Assembly (NCBI GenBank): GCA_023399375.1
Contig: JAEWPX010000143.1
Coordinates: 1 to 62,551, forward strand
Reading direction: 5' to 3'
Origin: Pseudomonadota bacterium
GTDB lineage: Bacteria > Desulfobacterota > Desulfovibrionia > Desulfovibrionales > Desulfovibrionaceae
DNA: 62,551 bases
Position numbers and translations under genes: made by a program. The notes under the pieces were generated by a model. That model worked only from the letters and a program-made list of their open reading frames with translations. It was not told where the DNA came from and ran no database searches. This document shows positions 61,717-62,551 of this stretch, piece by piece (the first letter of the stretch is position 1; the number at the start of each line of letters is the position of its first letter).

Positions 61717-61774
61717 AAGAGGCCTCCGGCGGCCAGGAGGGGATGATTCCCTCCTGGAGTTCCCCGACGGGGGC
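61717..61774 (+). repeat. Dispersed palindromic repeat copy
   Basis: GAGGCCTCCGGCGGCC head and palindromic core CCAGGAGGG...CCCTCCTGG, with GTTCCCCGACGGGGGC after it. It lacks the GGGTAAGCGGG tail of the copies at 57006 and 57397. It lies between glgP and the next gene. Confidence 0.7.
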
Positions 61775-61863
61775 ACGGTGCGGTGACTGTGTTTCCTTTT
61801 TGTGCCTGATTGTCCGGGCCGCGCGAGGGACGTATGGGGAGGGCTCCAAACAGGAGGTTTCCC

Positions 61864-62520
61864 ATGCGCATCATGGCCATAAACGGCAGTCCCCGGAAGA
61901 AAAGGAACACCGCCGCGCTGCTCGGCAAGGCCCTGGAAGGGGCCGCCGGCAAGGGCGCGGAAACGGAACTCGTGCATCTCTACGGCCTGGACTACAAAGG
62001 CTGCATCAGCTGTTTCGAGTGCAAGCGCATCGGCGGCAAGAACTACGGCCGTTGCGCCGTCAAGGACGCGCTCGCTCCGGTGCTCGAACGCGCCGCCGCG
62101 GCCGATGCCCTCATCCTCGGCACGCCGGTCTACTTCGGCGCGGAAACGGGGGAAATGCGCTCCTTTTTCGAGCGCCTGTGCTTCCCCTTCCTGACCTACA
62201 CCCCGGGCTACGCGTCGCTCTTTTCGCGCAAGATCAGGACGGCCCTGGTCTACACCATGAACGTCCCGGAAGCCGCGCTTGAGCAGTGGGGCTACACCGT
62301 GTTCATGGAGCGGGGGCGCGCGGTCCTGGAGCGCACGTTCGGGGCCTGCGAGCTGCTCCTCGCCACGGACACCATGCAATTCGACGATTACGGCAAATAC
62401 CTGTCCACGGTCTGGGACGCGGCGGCCAAGCGCAAGCGTCACGAGGAGGTTTTCCCCGGGGACTGCGCCAGGGCTTTTGCCCTGGGCGAGCGGCTGGCCG
62501 CGCCGCTGGCGACGGGCTGA
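61864..62520 (+). CDS. Flavodoxin-fold NAD(P)H-dependent reductase
   Basis: A 218-residue FMN-dependent oxidoreductase of the iron-sulfur-flavoprotein/NADPH-reductase type. The FMN phosphate loop is AINGSPRKKRNTAALL (5-20). A CxxC-like pair, ISCFECKRIGG (about 49-58), resembles the compact cysteine motif of iron-sulfur flavoproteins but has only two closely spaced Cys plus one further on (GRCAVKD). GTPVYFGAETGEMRSFFER is the flavin-contact loop. AGGAGG before ATG 61864. Its partner is unknown. Confidence 0.85.
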   Translation: MRIMAINGSPRKKRNTAALLGKALEGAAGKGAETELVHLYGLDYKGCISCFECKRIGGKNYGRCAVKDALAPVLERAAAADALILGTPVYFGAETGEMRSFFERLCFPFLTYTPGYASLFSRKIRTALVYTMNVPEAALEQWGYTVFMERGRAVLERTFGACELLLATDTMQFDDYGKYLSTVWDAAAKRKRHEEVFPGDCARAFALGERLAAPLATG

Positions 62521-62529
62521 GGCGGCCTT

Positions 62530-62551
62530 CCGGCGGGGGGGCCGCCCCCCC
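62530..62551 (+). repeat. Possible truncated repeat at window end
   Basis: TTCCGGCGGGGGGGCCGCCCCC resembles the head and start of the core of the dispersed repeat; the rest is outside the window. Confidence 0.35.

Overview
The window is 62.5 kb of high-GC bacterial chromosome. Protein style (an outer-membrane porin of the Desulfovibrio type, a DciA/DUF721 gene beside metK, NtrC-type regulators, many two-component genes) and intergenic GC-rich palindromic repeats suggest a Desulfovibrionaceae sulfate reducer, Solidesulfovibrio-like. That placement is inference; no rRNA gene is present.

Layout. (1) 65-11509: an uncharacterised metabolic block. An aromatic-acid-type acyl-CoA ligase and an ACP-GNAT fusion run leftward; a three-subunit molybdenum hydroxylase (Mo, 2Fe-2S and FAD subunits, overlapping starts and stops) runs rightward; a HATPase-like/GNAT fusion, a HisC-like aminotransferase and an MFS transporter run leftward as one overlapping operon. 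Together these look like a small acyl-conjugate pathway. (2) 12404-25903: a 13.5-kb integrative element in the 3' end of tRNA-Glu(TTC), bounded by a 53-bp direct repeat (52/53). It carries a tyrosine integrase, a MazF-type toxin-antitoxin pair, AT-rich orphan genes, an AlpA-like protein, a primase-polymerase/DUF3987 replication module with three inverted or direct hexamer arrays of identical spacing, zinc-ribbon proteins, and a single-chain type IIG restriction-modification enzyme as cargo. No capsid, packaging or conjugation genes are present, so it resembles a phage satellite or integrated plasmid. (3) 25857-29214: tRNA-Glu, tRNA-Gln, a Rho-N protein, DciA, metK and panC. (4) 29349-35684: exported proteins, a hexapeptide acetyltransferase, a secreted phospholipase-D-like protein and a glycosyltransferase-like protein. 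(5) 35765-40476: a nucleoside-type BMP/ABC importer operon. (6) 40584-42539: a TetR regulator and an MFS exporter with a palindromic operator over the exporter promoter. (7) 42629-46994: porin, GadB and GadC. (8) 47354-51677: four overlapping genes encoding a receiver, a sensor kinase and two membrane proteins that together hold five DUF202-like modules behind MshEN-like N-termini; this is the strongest candidate for an undescribed system. A histidine-rich metal-binding protein is divergent from it. (9) 52359-56985: a benzoylformate-decarboxylase-like enzyme divergent from a second kinase/NtrC-type regulator pair. (10) 57506-62520: DNA polymerase IV, a small protein, glycogen phosphorylase and a flavodoxin-fold reductase.

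Several intergenic regions hold copies of one GC-rich palindromic repeat (at the left edge, 57006, 57397 and 61717, and possibly the right edge). Two face each other around nested hairpins at 57006-57466. All functional calls are from reading translated sequence and motifs; no database search was possible.
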